DNA of 64,000 nucleotides, taken from positions 14,804-78,803 of the forward strand of contig CAZQXO010000005.1 in the NCBI GenBank assembly GCA_964597445.1. Reading direction: 5' to 3'. The translations under genes were made by a program, and so were the position numbers. The notes under the pieces were generated by a model that was not told the origin of the DNA, searched no databases, and saw only the letters and a list, made by a program, of their open reading frames with translations. Of the stretch, positions 63,830 through 64,000 are shown piece by piece; the stretch's first letter is position 1; each line of letters begins with the position of its first letter. This DNA comes from UBA10649 sp964597445. GTDB lineage: Bacteria > Actinomycetota > Actinomycetes > S36-B12.

Positions 63830-64000
63830 CTAGGACGCAGCCTCGGGGTCCTGACGTCGCGACCGGGCAGTCGGCTGGGTCGACGATGACGGAGCCGCTG
63901 CCGAGGGCTTCGCCGCCGGCGCCTTCCTCGGCGCCCGGGAACCCGTTCCTGCCGAAGGCTTCGCGGGAGGCTTCGCGGGAGGCTTCGCGGGAGGCTTCGC
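63830..64000 (-). CDS. C-terminal tail of a Lys/Pro/Ala-rich protein (partial, unidentified)
   Basis: Fifty-six residues ending at the TAG at 63830; the body of the gene is beyond the right edge. It begins with AKPP repeated three to four times, continues AKPSAGTGSRAPRKAPAAKPSAAA and ends SRRQDPEAAS. Lys/Pro/Ala tails of this kind occur at the C-terminus of actinobacterial HU-type histone-like proteins and topoisomerase I, among others. I cannot name the protein. Confidence 0.6.
   Translation of the reverse strand, partial: AKPPAKPPAKPPAKPSAGTGSRAPRKAPAAKPSAAAPSSSTQPTARSRRQDPEAAS
63959..64000. repeat. 12-base tandem repeat encoding AKPP
   Basis: The unit cttcgcgggagg is repeated about 3.5 times and runs off the window edge. 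It is in frame with the partial gene on the minus strand. Confidence 0.85.

Overview
The window is about 64 kb of high-GC (roughly two-thirds G+C), gene-dense bacterial DNA from an actinobacterium (Actinomycetota). The evidence is the gene order. gatA-gatC-ligA-(MetE-like)-mnmA-iscS, and the long run argS-lysA-hom-thrC-thrB-rho-rpmE-prfA-prmC-tsaC-glyA-wecA-atpI-atpBEFHAGDC-(pduO)-murA, follow the order known from mycobacteria and relatives. GlgE, the mismatch endonuclease NucS and an OleBC fusion are also mostly actinobacterial. I cannot place it below class level. Three N runs (27283-27382, 28752-28761, 55320-55419) and a poly-G tract show that this is a draft scaffold, possibly a metagenome bin. 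I see no insertion sequence, prophage, CRISPR array or plasmid gene. No gene-free stretch exceeds 300 bases.

Layout. 1-5.9 kb (minus): tRNA-dependent amidotransferase, DNA ligase, a MetE-like protein, tRNA thiolation and cysteine desulfurase. 6-16 kb: an enoyl-CoA hydratase, then alpha-glucan metabolism, with glgX and glgP for breakdown and glgE-glgB for synthesis. 16-20 kb: thioredoxin-like co-chaperone, Rrf2 regulator, then meaB / mce-ccr, which point to methylmalonyl-/ethylmalonyl-CoA metabolism. 20-26.9 kb: a surface acyltransferase, a four-gene coupled cluster (double 3-hydroxyacyl-CoA dehydrogenase, small zinc protein, two hydrolases) and nucS. 26.8-47.5 kb (mainly minus): murA, ATP synthase, cell wall and translation genes, rho and the threonine branch. 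47.7-54.1 kb: aquaporin, lysA, argS, cold-shock protein, membrane proteins, tRNA-Arg and a queuosine-precursor transporter facing tgt. 55.5-61.1 kb: a meta-cleavage-type hydrolase and a complete ole cluster (oleA, oleBC fusion, oleD) for long-chain olefin synthesis. The end holds a secreted TAP-like peptidase, a PAC2 protein and the lysine/proline-rich tail of an unidentified protein.

Two signals run through the window. Most cotranscribed neighbours overlap by 1 or 4 bases (TGATG, ATGA or GTGA), so translation is coupled. About 17 genes at the head of a transcript start exactly 6-7 bases after a TANNNT or CANNNT hexamer and lack a Shine-Dalgarno sequence, which is what leaderless transcription from a sigma-70-type -10 box looks like. 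This rule was used to choose several starts.

The points most worth following are the ole cluster, the altered active-site tetrad in TsaC, a LacI/CcpA-type operator over the glgP -10 box, the repeat-bearing Rho, the MurA Asp variant, and the tRNA-mRNA fusion transcript ahead of the queuosine transporter.
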